Shown: positions 53,130 through 61,553 of the stretch, one piece after another
Layout: every line of letters starts with the position of its first letter
How positions within the stretch are numbered: position 1 is the stretch's first letter
DNA from: Candidatus Poribacteria bacterium
GTDB taxonomy: Bacteria > Poribacteria > WGA-4E > WGA-3G
Length of the DNA stretch: 64,000 nucleotides
Assembly: GCA_012270865.1 (NCBI GenBank)
Contig: JAAXHL010000109.1
Span: 43,127-107,126 of the forward strand
Reading direction: 5' to 3'
The notes under the pieces: generated by a model
Database searches by the model: none
What the model was told of the DNA's origin: nothing
Seen by the model: the letters and a program-made list of their open reading frames with translations, nothing else
Translations under genes and position numbers: made by a program

Positions 53130-54566
53130 CTATATGTATGCGGCGAGTTGTAATCCCTCCTGATCTGCCCATTTTTGTAAGAGTTCCTTCTCTCTCGGTG
53201 TCGGTAGCCGATTTCGTCTGCCACGAACCTGACGGATAACTCTTTCGCGCGGTGCGACTTCAATCGTCAAAATCTTACGTCGTCCATTCTCGTCTTCAAT
53301 CTCCATACTCCAAATCGATGAGCGTCCGATATGACAGGAGCTCGCATAAGTTGAGACGCAATGCTTCAGTTCCCGTCCTTCGTCAATAAGTTCGTCGCTG
53401 CTGAGCAGTTCTCGGATAGACCAGAACCTCATGTTGTGCCACTCCTCACTTCCTTCTAAAATATGAAACTCACCGATTTGTGAACCGTGCCACCCAAGTT
53501 CTCTGCCTTTCGAGACTTTACCGAGTTCGCCGTGCCACTCTTCAACTTGACGGAGCAGCGTCTCAGGCGTTCTCCCTCTCATGCTGAAGTTAGGTTGTGC
53601 TGGTCCCATTTCTCTCGCAACGCCTCTTTCGACGAAAACACGACGGTTCTCGTACCGCTGATGCCAGATGTAATCAATAATCGGGTGTACGTGGCTGACA
53701 TCCAACATCGGATTCGCAATAAAGAAGCGGATCACGTTCAGCCAGAAATCGTCGTTGTTAAAAGTTCGGGTCAAGCGTGTTTGCCGGAGCGCGTCCACGA
53801 GATACCTATCGCCACCGAGTGCGTAGACTTGTCCCCAGCGGAGTGCCTCTTCAACGGTATAATGTTTTGGTGCCTTCAGAAAATGGTGCGCCATCTTTTT
53901 CGTGAGTGGTATAGGAATATCTCGTGCGGTTCGGATATTTTGACCGGTCCCGATGTGTTTAAACCAGTTCTGATGCGTCGCGTTCCCGTTAAACCAGACG
54001 CTATCCATAAAAAGCGGCACCTCATAAGCAGTAAGCAGGTGTCGCGCGAGTTCGGAAAATTGACGGTCACGGTTGTGTTTTCTGACTTTCCATTTCTCAA
54101 GCGGTCGAATCCAACTCTCGTGATGGTTCGCGAGTGCGGAAATACCTTGAATATAGGCAGCCTCTTTTAACAGGTCCGAATTGGCTTCAAGGTACAGTAG
54201 AAGTTTCAAGAGGACTTTCGGAGCGATGCTCGCCTCAAAGGCATTCGAGACGGCTCTGGTAACCGCAGTCTGGAGTTTATCTGCCGGAAGTTCTTGGTTG
54301 TATATTTTCGGGAGAATCTCGCTCAGGTTACGCGCGCTCTTCTCTTTCGCCATCATTTCGGAGGCTTGTGTACGCGTTACAGCATAGAGTTCGTCTCGGC
54401 GTTGACGCTGGCTTTTATCTAAACCCTGATGAAAATTGTGAGCGCGGCACCACGCCTTGTAATCCTCTACCGAAGACATACCGAGCGCATAAATATGCTC
54501 TTGAATTTTCAGAGAGCACTCCTCTATCTGCATTTTTCTCTGCGACTGTTTTCTTTTTCGCGCCAT
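53130..54566 (-). CDS. PcfJ-like protein
   Basis: A 478-residue protein. The C-terminal third carries LLSSDELIDEGRELKHCVSTYASSCHIGRSSIWSMEI and RKILTIEVAPRERVIRQVRGRRNR, the motif set of the PcfJ family, first named from conjugative plasmid genes. The N-terminal part is basic and helical (RKRKQSQRKMQIEE). Function is unknown; many copies lie on mobile or accessory DNA. Next to a toxin-antitoxin pair here, it supports an accessory island at 52.3-54.6 kb. Confidence 0.78.
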   Translation of the reverse strand: MARKRKQSQRKMQIEECSLKIQEHIYALGMSSVEDYKAWCRAHNFHQGLDKSQRQRRDELYAVTRTQASEMMAKEKSARNLSEILPKIYNQELPADKLQTAVTRAVSNAFEASIAPKVLLKLLLYLEANSDLLKEAAYIQGISALANHHESWIRPLEKWKVRKHNRDRQFSELARHLLTAYEVPLFMDSVWFNGNATHQNWFKHIGTGQNIRTARDIPIPLTKKMAHHFLKAPKHYTVEEALRWGQVYALGGDRYLVDALRQTRLTRTFNNDDFWLNVIRFFIANPMLDVSHVHPIIDYIWHQRYENRRVFVERGVAREMGPAQPNFSMRGRTPETLLRQVEEWHGELGKVSKGRELGWHGSQIGEFHILEGSEEWHNMRFWSIRELLSSDELIDEGRELKHCVSTYASSCHIGRSSIWSMEIEDENGRRKILTIEVAPRERVIRQVRGRRNRLPTPREKELLQKWADQEGLQLAAYI

Positions 54567-55019
54567 TTATTGTGTCCCCCGATCCTGCTGTGGATTGAGC
54601 CTTCTAATATATTGCAACGATTTTTTAACACAGTCTAATCTCTTTAACCCCACCAACGTGGTATATATTCCCAAATTTTTATGATATGTTGAATTTTAAT
54701 CGGGTTTGGAAAGATGTGTAGCAGACGGAACCCCAGAGGTTTCAAAGAGGTGCCGATGTTGTGTTCAGCCCGATCTACACGATACGTAAGTCTTGTGTTT
54801 AATAAGTTATATGGAATGTCAGAAAATGTCAAGTTGTTTTTGGAAGTACCACACCGATTTTAACTTGATCTGCCATAGGGGCATACTGTATGCTGAAATT
54901 CGATAAACACGACTAATTCTTGTAGGTAGGGTTGAACGAGTACTTGAAGATAATTACAGTGTGAAGCAACATAGGTTCTACAGAAGCACGCTGCCAAAAA
55001 CTTTGCACATCCGTTTGAT
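54567..55019. other. Intergenic region without a recognised gene
   Basis: About 450 A/T-rich bases between the divergent PcfJ-like gene and the envelope operon. Short open frames on the minus strand (for example 54644-54832) have no family features or ribosome sites. I see no tRNA or terminator hairpin. The promoter elements at 55020-55188 lie directly downstream. Confidence 0.6.
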
Positions 55020-55049
55020 TTGACATAGCAACACGATAGATGGTATACT
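55020..55049 (+). promoter_or_regulatory. Sigma-70-type promoter ahead of the envelope operon
   Basis: A perfect TTGACA at 55020-55025 and TATACT at 55044-55049, with an 18-base spacer. A transcript from here would pass through the two direct repeats and the sigma-54-type promoter and reach the LamG gene with a leader of about 175 bases. It could give basal expression or serve a short untranslated RNA. Confidence 0.6.
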
Positions 55050-55093
55050 ATAGAAGAAAATAAGCGTGGATATAGTGATTTCAGTTATTTGTG

Positions 55094-55142
55094 ATTGCCC
55101 CGTTTTGTGCAAGTTGAAATAAGAATTGCCCCATTTTGTGCA
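55094..55142 (+). promoter_or_regulatory. Two direct repeats, possible enhancer sites
   Basis: ATTGCCCCGTTTTGTGCA (55094-55111) and ATTGCCCCATTTTGTGCA (55125-55142) differ by one base and are 31 bases apart, three helical turns. Each contains TGC-CCC-x-TTTTG-TGCA, close to the dyad TGCACC-N5-GGTGCA of NtrC sites but one base shorter. They lie about 60 and 95 bases upstream of the start expected from the sigma-54-type promoter, a distance suited to an enhancer-binding activator. Confidence 0.55.
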
Positions 55143-55171
55143 GAATTTCACGCTTAAGGTAGAAAAACGGA

Positions 55172-55188
55172 TGGCATAGAAATTGCTT
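55172..55188 (+). promoter_or_regulatory. Sigma-54-type (-24/-12) promoter
   Basis: TGGCATAGAAATTGCTT has GG at 55173-55174 and GC at 55185-55186 with exactly ten bases between, and matches the TGGCAC-N5-TTGCT consensus in all but one of the key positions. Transcription would begin near 55198, about 33 bases ahead of the LamG start with its AAGGAGG ribosome site. Control by nutrient or stress signals through an RpoN activator is inferred. Confidence 0.65.
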
Positions 55189-55230
55189 CTCTGCACTGTG
55201 AACTGACAGCAATTTTAAGGAGGAACCTTG

Positions 55231-56028
55231 ATGGTTTTAGTTAAAAATGTGCGGGTAGTGCTCGCGAGTTTTATGATAACTTTTTTCTTGATGGTGCTGC
55301 CCAGTCTCGCTAAGATTGATCCTGAGAGTATCATGGGACTGTGGCTCTTTGACGAAGGGAACGGTGGTACTGCCGCGGACGCATCAGGAAATGGGAACGA
55401 TGGTGAAGTCCACGGCGCAAAATGGGTAGACGGCAAGTTCGGCAAAGCACTTGAATTTAACGGTACGGACAATTGGGTTGAAGTCGCGCATTCAAACAGT
55501 GTCGGATTCAAGGCAGGTGTATCGTTCACGATCACTTGTCATTTCAAAGGCACCAAGGTTGCCGGCGCACTTGTGGGAAAAAACTACGAGGATACATCAC
55601 AGGTGGTCCCGTGGTACCTGCTCTGGAACGGCGGTGGTAATAACAAGGTGACCCTCTACCTCCGCGACAGTGCGTCAACAAGTTTCCGAACAGACAGCAC
55701 CTCTGAAATCGGAGACGACAAATGGCATTTTGTCGCCGGCAGAGCAGATGCCGATACCGGTAAGATTTCAATATGGATAGATGGCAAAATGGAAACCGAG
55801 GCTGACTTCAATGAAAAAGATGGATACGGCACCAGTGAAGGCGTATTTCATATTGGGCGGCACTTTGACCGCTATACCGAAGGCATCATTGATGATGTCG
55901 CTATCTTCAATGTGGCTCTGGACGAAGACGATATGGATACTCTCATGACCGATGGTGCTGAAACTGCCGCCGCTGTTGACCCCGTGAACAAACTCGCAAC
56001 GGCATGGGCCAAAATCAAGCAGCAATAG
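55231..56028 (+). CDS. Secreted LamG-domain protein
   Basis: A 265-residue protein with a signal peptide (to about residue 28), followed by a concanavalin A-like LamG/laminin-G-3 domain: MGLWLFDEGNGGTAADASGNGNDGEV, KFGKALEFNGTDNWVEV, FTITCHFKG, KWHFVAGRADADTGKISIWIDG and HIGRHFDRYTEGIIDDVAIFN. It ends with NKLATAWAKIKQQ. Such domains bind glycans or proteins. The ATG at 55231 follows AAGGAGG; it is the first gene of the operon behind the sigma-54-type promoter and has a close paralogue directly downstream. Confidence 0.9.
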   Translation: MVLVKNVRVVLASFMITFFLMVLPSLAKIDPESIMGLWLFDEGNGGTAADASGNGNDGEVHGAKWVDGKFGKALEFNGTDNWVEVAHSNSVGFKAGVSFTITCHFKGTKVAGALVGKNYEDTSQVVPWYLLWNGGGNNKVTLYLRDSASTSFRTDSTSEIGDDKWHFVAGRADADTGKISIWIDGKMETEADFNEKDGYGTSEGVFHIGRHFDRYTEGIIDDVAIFNVALDEDDMDTLMTDGAETAAAVDPVNKLATAWAKIKQQ

Positions 56029-56109
56029 AGAGGACACAAATTCAACAGGACTTATGCATTCTTCGTGAATCCCTACGCAATAAGCACCATAGGCGGGGTT
56101 CCAAACTTT

Positions 56110-56134
56110 GAAGAAACACCCCAGCAAAAACCCT
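56110..56134 (+). repeat. Block of the recurrent leader in inverted orientation
   Basis: GAAGAAACACCCCAGCAAAA and ACCCT form the reverse complement of the block found in gene orientation at 22075, 47030 and, for lpxI, 38471-38494. It lies in the 150-base gap between the two LamG genes. Its inverted placement suggests the block can be copied independently of the ribosome-site part. Confidence 0.55.
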
Positions 56135-56178
56135 GTCAGGTGGTGTGTGTAAGTCCTTGAGGAAAATAAGGAGAATTC

Positions 56179-56976
56179 ATGTTATTTCATAAAACGAAGT
56201 GGATCGGTCTTACGAGTCTCATCGGCGCGTTTTTACTCATCGCGCTACCAAGTTTCGCTGTTATTACGCCTGAGAATATTAACGGAATGTGGCTCTTTGA
56301 AGAAGGGAGCGGCACAGTCGCCAACGACTCATCTCAAAACGGAAATGACGGCACAATTCACGGTGCAACATGGGTGAACGGAAAATTCGGCGCAGCACTT
56401 GAATTCAATGGTGTTGACAACTGGGTCGAAGTCCCACATTCAGACACCGTCGGGTTTACGGCAGGGACATCCTTCACGATTACACTCCATTTTAAAGGGA
56501 GTCGCGTCGGCGGATCGCTCGCCGGTAAAAACTATGAGGACACATCGCAGGCGTTACCTTGGTACCTGCTCTGGAACGGTGGTGGCGATAATAAGATAAC
56601 CTTCTTCCTACGAGATAATGCAAGCGCCAGCTTCAGGGCAGCCAGCACATCCGACATCGCTGACGATACATGGCATTTTATCGCCGGTAGAGCAGATGCC
56701 GAAACCGGTAAAGCAACGTTGTGGGTCGATGGCGTACAGGAGAGTGAAGTCGATTTTAACACAGACGATGGCTACGGCACCGGTGAAGGCGTGTTCCACA
56801 TCGGACGCCACTTTGACCGATATACCACAGGTATCATTGACGAGGTAATCCTCTTTAATATCGCTTTAGACGAAGCAGACATAGCATCACTCATGAACGA
56901 CGGCATTGAGTCTGTCACCCCTGTTGAACCGTTGAACAAACTAACAACAACATGGGGCAGAATCAAACAACAATAG
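56179..56976 (+). CDS. Secreted LamG-domain protein (paralogue)
   Basis: A 265-residue protein, same length and layout as the preceding one: signal peptide, MWLFEEGSGTVANDSSQNGNDGTI, FGAALEFNGVDNWVEV, TWHFIAGRADAETGKATLWVDG, HIGRHFDRYTTGIIDEVILFN and a final NKLTTTWGRIKQQ. It arose by tandem duplication. AAGGAG precedes the ATG. It is followed 14 bases after its stop by the selenolipoprotein gene. Confidence 0.9.
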   Translation: MLFHKTKWIGLTSLIGAFLLIALPSFAVITPENINGMWLFEEGSGTVANDSSQNGNDGTIHGATWVNGKFGAALEFNGVDNWVEVPHSDTVGFTAGTSFTITLHFKGSRVGGSLAGKNYEDTSQALPWYLLWNGGGDNKITFFLRDNASASFRAASTSDIADDTWHFIAGRADAETGKATLWVDGVQESEVDFNTDDGYGTGEGVFHIGRHFDRYTTGIIDEVILFNIALDEADIASLMNDGIESVTPVEPLNKLTTTWGRIKQQ

Positions 56977-56990
56977 TCAGAGGAAAAAAA

Positions 56991-58085
56991 ATGAAACAGG
57001 TACTAACACCCCTTGCGCTCGCACTCCTACTGTTCGTAGGATTTGGTTGTGGAACAGAAAACCCGGTTGAGGAAATCGTGGAAACCGATACAACGGGCAC
57101 CTTGCGTGGCGATGTTCAATCAATTAACGGCGTATCAATTCAGGTCCGCTTACTAAAAGATGGGCAACTTGTGAAACAGGTAGAGACGCAGGCGAGTTAT
57201 GAAATTGACGCAATTGAGGCTGGAAACTATACGCTCCAGATATCAGCGAAAGGCTATGAAACACAAGAGATACCCGTCACAATCATCGCCGAAGAGGTCG
57301 TATCGCTTGACAAGGTAACGCTCAACGCATTGGAAACGCCAGTCTCGCATCTGAGCGGTGTTTTAACGAACGAAACGACCGGCGAGACGCTTGGCGGTGT
57401 TAGCCTACAACTCACGGATAACGCTGGTGAAACTTATGAAACGCTAACAACTGCAGCGGGTGTTTTCATCTTTGAAAATCTCCCCGTGCAGCAATCTATG
57501 ACTTTGACAATCTCTCACGCCGGTTACGAAGACAAAGAGATCACAATCGATCCGATACCGACGGACGAAACACGGGAACTGACTGTTGAACTCACACCAC
57601 TACCCGAAGTTGAAGAGTTACCTCCGGGTCAGGGTTTAAGTATCGGAAGCCAAGCACCCGACTTCGAGTTACCAGATAGCAGCGGCAAAGCACACGCACT
57701 TGCCGATTATATATCTGACCAAAACGTCGTCCTTATATTTTACCGCGGCGGCTGGTGACCGTTCTGTAGAACGCAACTCGGTGAGTTGCAACAGAACTAC
57801 GCTAAAATCCAAGCAGCAGGCGCGGATCTCATCGCTATCAGCTCCGATGACGAAGGTGCTACCAGAACTACAGTCCAAAATCACGGGCTTAAATTTCCGG
57901 TACTCGCTGATCAGGACAAAGCGGCGATTACTGATTATAACGTTGTCGATCCCAGCAACAATCGAATCGCGCGTCCTGCCGCCTATATCGTTAAGAAGGA
58001 TGGAACAATTGTTTGGAAATCGCTTAATGGTATAGCCGTGCGTGTACCGACGGCGGACATCCTCACAGAATTAGGTAAACTCTGA
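56991..58085 (+). CDS. Peroxiredoxin-like selenolipoprotein with carboxypeptidase-regulatory-like domains
   Basis: The frame runs from ATG at 56991 to TGA at 58083-58085 and contains one in-frame TGA at 57756-57758. Reading that TGA as selenocysteine gives 364 residues: signal peptide with lipobox VGFGC, two carboxypeptidase-regulatory-like beta domains (about 35-115 and 120-205), then an AhpC/TSA-type domain beginning IGSQAPDFELPDSSGK, with VLIFYRGGW-U256-PFC259 where peroxiredoxin-like proteins normally have GGWCPFC, and continuing LGELQQNYAKIQAAGADLIAIS to the end. A strong two-part hairpin follows the TGA. It would reduce peroxides or act as a thiol-selenol oxidoreductase in the periplasm, anchored in a membrane. 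Conventional annotation would split it into two genes. Confidence 0.93.
57761..57797 (+). promoter_or_regulatory. Putative bacterial SECIS hairpin of the selenolipoprotein gene
   Basis: The outer stem is GTTCTGT (57761-57767) with ACAGAAC (57791-57797); the inner stem is GCAACTC (57773-57779) with GAGTTGC (57783-57789); both are perfect seven-pair helices joined by an asymmetric internal loop, with a GGT apical loop at 57780-57782. It starts two bases after the TGA and its loop begins 22 bases after the TGA, which fits known bacterial SECIS geometry. Confidence 0.82.
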
Positions 58086-59209
58086 TGAAATCTCACGACA
58101 CAGTTACAGCAAATATTATCGCTGACAGCCAAGAGATGACGCACTCTCCGGACACGCTTGATCGTCGGGAGTTCTTAACTCGACTTGCCGCCAGTGTCGG
58201 TGGTATCGGTGGCGCGCTTAGCACACTTCCAGCATTCGCACAGTTAAGTAGCGGCCAATTACAACCTGAGACCACAGACACATCATACCTTACACCTGTC
58301 GTTGAGGCTGTCGGTAAAGAGGTGTGGGAGAACGATCAACTCAACGAAGATGCCGTGAGTGAACTGATGGATCAGGCGATGATGAAACTGACGGGACGTT
58401 CCTCCGCGAAAGAGGCGTGGCGAGATATTGTGCTACCCGATGATATTGTCGGCATAAAAATCAATCCACTCGCCGGACCGGAACTCAGTACCCACTCTAT
58501 CATCATCGATAAAATCGTTGAAGGGTTATACGGCGCAGGCGTTCTTCGGAAACAGATTATCATCTGGGACCGGTTTGAGGAGCATCTCCTAAATGCCGGT
58601 TACCCAATCAAACAAGATGAGAGCGATGTCCGAACCTTCGCCTCCGACACGGAGGGCATCGGGTATGACGATGAGGTATACTATGAGAGTGAGAAGGATA
58701 GTATTGCCCGCCGTGAGAATGAAAGTACCCGCTCGCGCTACTCCCGAATCGTCACCGAGCAGGTTGATGTCATCATCAACGTTCCCGTCTTAAAGCATCA
58801 CGCTATGGCAGGTGTGAGCGGATGCTTAAAGAATCTCGCGTTCGGGAGTGTCGATAATACACGTCGGTTCCACGGAAAACCGCTCTATTGCAATCCGGCT
58901 ATCGGTGAGATTCTGGAGCATAAGGTGCTGAAAGAAAAATTGACCCTCAATATCGTTGATGGGTTGCTCGCCTCGTTCGACAGGGGACCGACATATCACG
59001 CCGAAAGTACGTGGAAATATGGAAGCCTTTTTATCAGTGCCGACCCTGTTATCCTCGATGTGTTGGTGCTCCAAACGGTCAACCAAAAACGTGAAGAGAT
59101 GGAGTTAGATTCTGTATCTAAATTCGCCAACCATATTAATTCGGCGAGTAGTCTCGGTTTAGGGACAAATACACTTGACCAAGCAGATCTTCGGCAAGTT
59201 GAGGTATAA
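58085..59209 (+). CDS. Tat-exported DUF362-domain protein
   Basis: A 374-residue protein with a twin-arginine-type signal after a long N-terminal region (DRREFLTRLAASVGGIGGAL, about 28-47). The body has DIVGIKINPLAGPELSTHS, DVIINVPVLKHHAMAGVSGCLKNLAFG, and NIVDGLLASFDRGP, the core of the DUF362 family, whose function is not established. Its start overlaps the selenolipoprotein stop by one base (TGATG), so the two are translationally coupled. Export by Tat suggests a folded protein, perhaps with a cofactor. Confidence 0.85.
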   Translation: MKSHDTVTANIIADSQEMTHSPDTLDRREFLTRLAASVGGIGGALSTLPAFAQLSSGQLQPETTDTSYLTPVVEAVGKEVWENDQLNEDAVSELMDQAMMKLTGRSSAKEAWRDIVLPDDIVGIKINPLAGPELSTHSIIIDKIVEGLYGAGVLRKQIIIWDRFEEHLLNAGYPIKQDESDVRTFASDTEGIGYDDEVYYESEKDSIARRENESTRSRYSRIVTEQVDVIINVPVLKHHAMAGVSGCLKNLAFGSVDNTRRFHGKPLYCNPAIGEILEHKVLKEKLTLNIVDGLLASFDRGPTYHAESTWKYGSLFISADPVILDVLVLQTVNQKREEMELDSVSKFANHINSASSLGLGTNTLDQADLRQVEV

Positions 59210-59211
59210 TT

Positions 59212-59454
59212 ATGCAACGCAAACACATTTCTCTATTTTTACTTTTCTGTTTTTTTTCTGCTGTCGTCGCATTTTCAGGATGCACCGTGACTTTCACGGA
59301 GAGCGACACACTCCAATTAAGTCTATCGAAACCGACAGAGACAGCGATGTCATTGGTCGCCGAATTTGAAGCAGGCGAGGCGGAAAATGTCGCTGGCGAT
59401 GTAACGCAGAAGTCAGGAAGCGTCTGTTCTGGTGGCGCGTGTCTCATCTATTAA
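59212..59454 (+). CDS. Small lipoprotein with C-terminal CX4C motif
   Basis: An 80-residue protein with a signal peptide and lipobox AFSGC (lipidated C24), a short linker, and the tail GSVCSGGACLIY with C72 and C77 as a CX4C pair four residues from the end. It starts two bases after the DUF362 stop. The cysteine pair could bind metal or form a disulfide that exchanges with the selenoprotein of the same operon; this is inference. I recognise no family. Confidence 0.75.
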   Translation: MQRKHISLFLLFCFFSAVVAFSGCTVTFTESDTLQLSLSKPTETAMSLVAEFEAGEAENVAGDVTQKSGSVCSGGACLIY

Positions 59455-59486
59455 TAGATTTAGTCGATCTTTTGAGGCTGCTTCAA

Positions 59487-61553
59487 TCATCTACTGTTAT
59501 CCTGTCCCCTTTTTGCGATGATTTTATCCCAATCCCAAAGGAGAACGGTGCCGTCCTTGCTGCCACTGGCGAGCGTTTTCCCGTCGTGTGAGAACCTTAA
59601 GACCTCTATAGATTCCGTATGCCCAGTGAGGGTTTTCAATGCCTCACCGGTTTTGACATCCCACAACTGGATGATAAAATTCCAAACCCCAGTATCCAAT
59701 GCCAATTTAGGGTCAAGAAGGATTTTCCCATCCGGGGAGAATGTTAATACCTTGCTAAACCCGCGTTGACTCTTCGGAATTCTACTGTGTTCTTTTGTGC
59801 CTGTTGGTGTTACATGCCAGAAAACAATGCTGTCCGGATGATGTTCGTATGCCAGAGCCAGAATAATGCCGCCCGGTGAAAAAGCCAATGCATTGGCTTC
59901 TTGGATGTTGGGTGGCGTGATTTCGGCGTGCGTGTCAACATCCCAGACGTGTGTTTGCACATGCGTTCCATTCGTAGCCAGCAGATTTCCATTGGGTGAG
60001 AACACTAACTGCCTTCCAAAAGGTTCTGCTGTGTTAAAGTGGAACAGTTCAAGCCGGGTGTTTAGGTCCCATGCGCGGATACCTTGACGACCCAAACCAG
60101 CGACGAGTATCTTCTTATCGGGTGAAAATGCAAGTGCCTTCGCGTTGTCTCCAGCATCTTGCCAAGGTCCGGGAATCTGTTCGCCGGCGGTTATATCCCA
60201 CAATTGGATGTTCCCGGGGCCGGGTCCGCCCCTATATCCAAACCCAAATGAATCGAACGCCATTGCGCCGCTTCCACCGCTGATCGCGAGGCGCGTAGCA
60301 TCGTGTGAAAACGCGACTGCTGCAGTCAAATCGCTCTCTGCTTCCGTGAAAGTCGTCAATTCTTGTGCTGTTTTTAGATTCCATACCTCAACTGTGCCAT
60401 TGAACACCGCACTTGCGAGTGTCGTGTCATTTTCGGAGAAGGCGACGGTTTCCACCCATTCTGTATGTCCCGTGTTAAAAGTGAAGAGTTCTTGCCCAGT
60501 GTCAGCGTTCCAGAACCGGATTGTGCCATCGGCACTGCCACTGACAAGACATCCACTATAAAGCGGTGTTCCTTCAGGAGCGAAGGTTAAAGCATTGATG
60601 GTGTTTTTGTGTGCTCTAAGCACCGCACGTTCACGTCCGGTACTGACATCCCAAAGTTTGATTGTCTTATTTGCGTCCCCAGTAGCAAGCGTTTTGCCAT
60701 CAGCGGAGAACGCGACAGCAGTAATCCATTGCTTATGTCCTTTGAGCGTAGCGTGTTTCGCGCGTTTCAGGGTATCCCACAAGTGTACCGTCTTGTCTTC
60801 ACTCCCACTCGCGAGCATTTTTCCATCCGGTGAGAACGTTAACGCCCGAATACCCTCATCTTGCGGAGGTCCATCTAACCCTAAAATAGATTTCAAAGAT
60901 TTAAAAAGTTGGACATGTCCTCTGAAGGATGCCAGCAATCCACCTGTAGTTGAATCCCATAAATAGATTTTACCTTGTTCGTTTCCAGTCGCAAAGGTAT
61001 TACCGTCTTGAGAGACTGTCGCTGCCTCGTATGAATTTACCTTTCTACTTCTGTTTGATAATCTCTTACCGGTTGCGACATCCCAGTGTGTAATTTTATC
61101 AAGTTTATCCAGACTTATAAGCCGTGTATTATCTTCCGAGAATGTCAACACTGTTGTTATAGACTCGTATCTCTCAGCTAATTTAAGGGTTGAAAGTTTA
61201 CTGCCATTTTCCAAATCCCAAAGTTGTATCACACGGTTTGCGAACCCACCGCTTGCGAGCATTTTTCCATCTTTTGAAAACGCGAGTGCATTGACTTGTC
61301 CGGGGTGTTCTGTGAACAGTGCAGTCTCTTTTCCATCGGGTATATCGTATAGCCACACCGCGACATCCGTTCCCACAGCAAGCCGAGTGCCATCTGGCGA
61401 AAACCGCATCAAATTAATACCGCCTTTTCCAAGGCGTGCGATTGCGCCTTCAGGTAACCCGACTTTTGTATTGTCTTGTGCGAAACTGATTAACGGTATT
61501 CCAACAATCAACAATAAGGTGATGAAAAAGGGGTGTATTGTTTTCATTTTCAC
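59487..61553 (-). CDS. Secreted WD40-repeat protein
   Basis: A 688-residue protein with a signal peptide (to SFAQ) and about 12-14 WD40 repeats, for example VNALAFSKDGKMLASGG...IQLWDLENG and ITAVAFSADGKTLATGDANKTIKLWDV, enough for two seven-bladed propellers. It ends GSKDGTVLLWDWDKIIAKRG. WD40 propellers mediate protein-protein contacts. Its start overlaps the stop of an upstream paralogue by four bases. It converges with the envelope operon. Confidence 0.9.
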   Translation of the reverse strand: MKMKTIHPFFITLLLIVGIPLISFAQDNTKVGLPEGAIARLGKGGINLMRFSPDGTRLAVGTDVAVWLYDIPDGKETALFTEHPGQVNALAFSKDGKMLASGGFANRVIQLWDLENGSKLSTLKLAERYESITTVLTFSEDNTRLISLDKLDKITHWDVATGKRLSNRSRKVNSYEAATVSQDGNTFATGNEQGKIYLWDSTTGGLLASFRGHVQLFKSLKSILGLDGPPQDEGIRALTFSPDGKMLASGSEDKTVHLWDTLKRAKHATLKGHKQWITAVAFSADGKTLATGDANKTIKLWDVSTGRERAVLRAHKNTINALTFAPEGTPLYSGCLVSGSADGTIRFWNADTGQELFTFNTGHTEWVETVAFSENDTTLASAVFNGTVEVWNLKTAQELTTFTEAESDLTAAVAFSHDATRLAISGGSGAMAFDSFGFGYRGGPGPGNIQLWDITAGEQIPGPWQDAGDNAKALAFSPDKKILVAGLGRQGIRAWDLNTRLELFHFNTAEPFGRQLVFSPNGNLLATNGTHVQTHVWDVDTHAEITPPNIQEANALAFSPGGIILALAYEHHPDSIVFWHVTPTGTKEHSRIPKSQRGFSKVLTFSPDGKILLDPKLALDTGVWNFIIQLWDVKTGEALKTLTGHTESIEVLRFSHDGKTLASGSKDGTVLLWDWDKIIAKRGQDNSR

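Noticed and set aside
53006..53263. 85-codon minus-strand frame joining antitoxin-like text to other sequence
   Set aside because: Its first half overlaps the end of the PcfJ-like gene in another frame; only the ISKEDLEIMKQAIEEGC part is meaningful, as a remnant.
57756..57758. TGA read as a sequencing error or ordinary stop splitting two genes
   Set aside because: The frame is unchanged on both sides, the residue replaced is the peroxidatic cysteine, and a strong hairpin follows at SECIS distance, as in the SelW-like gene.
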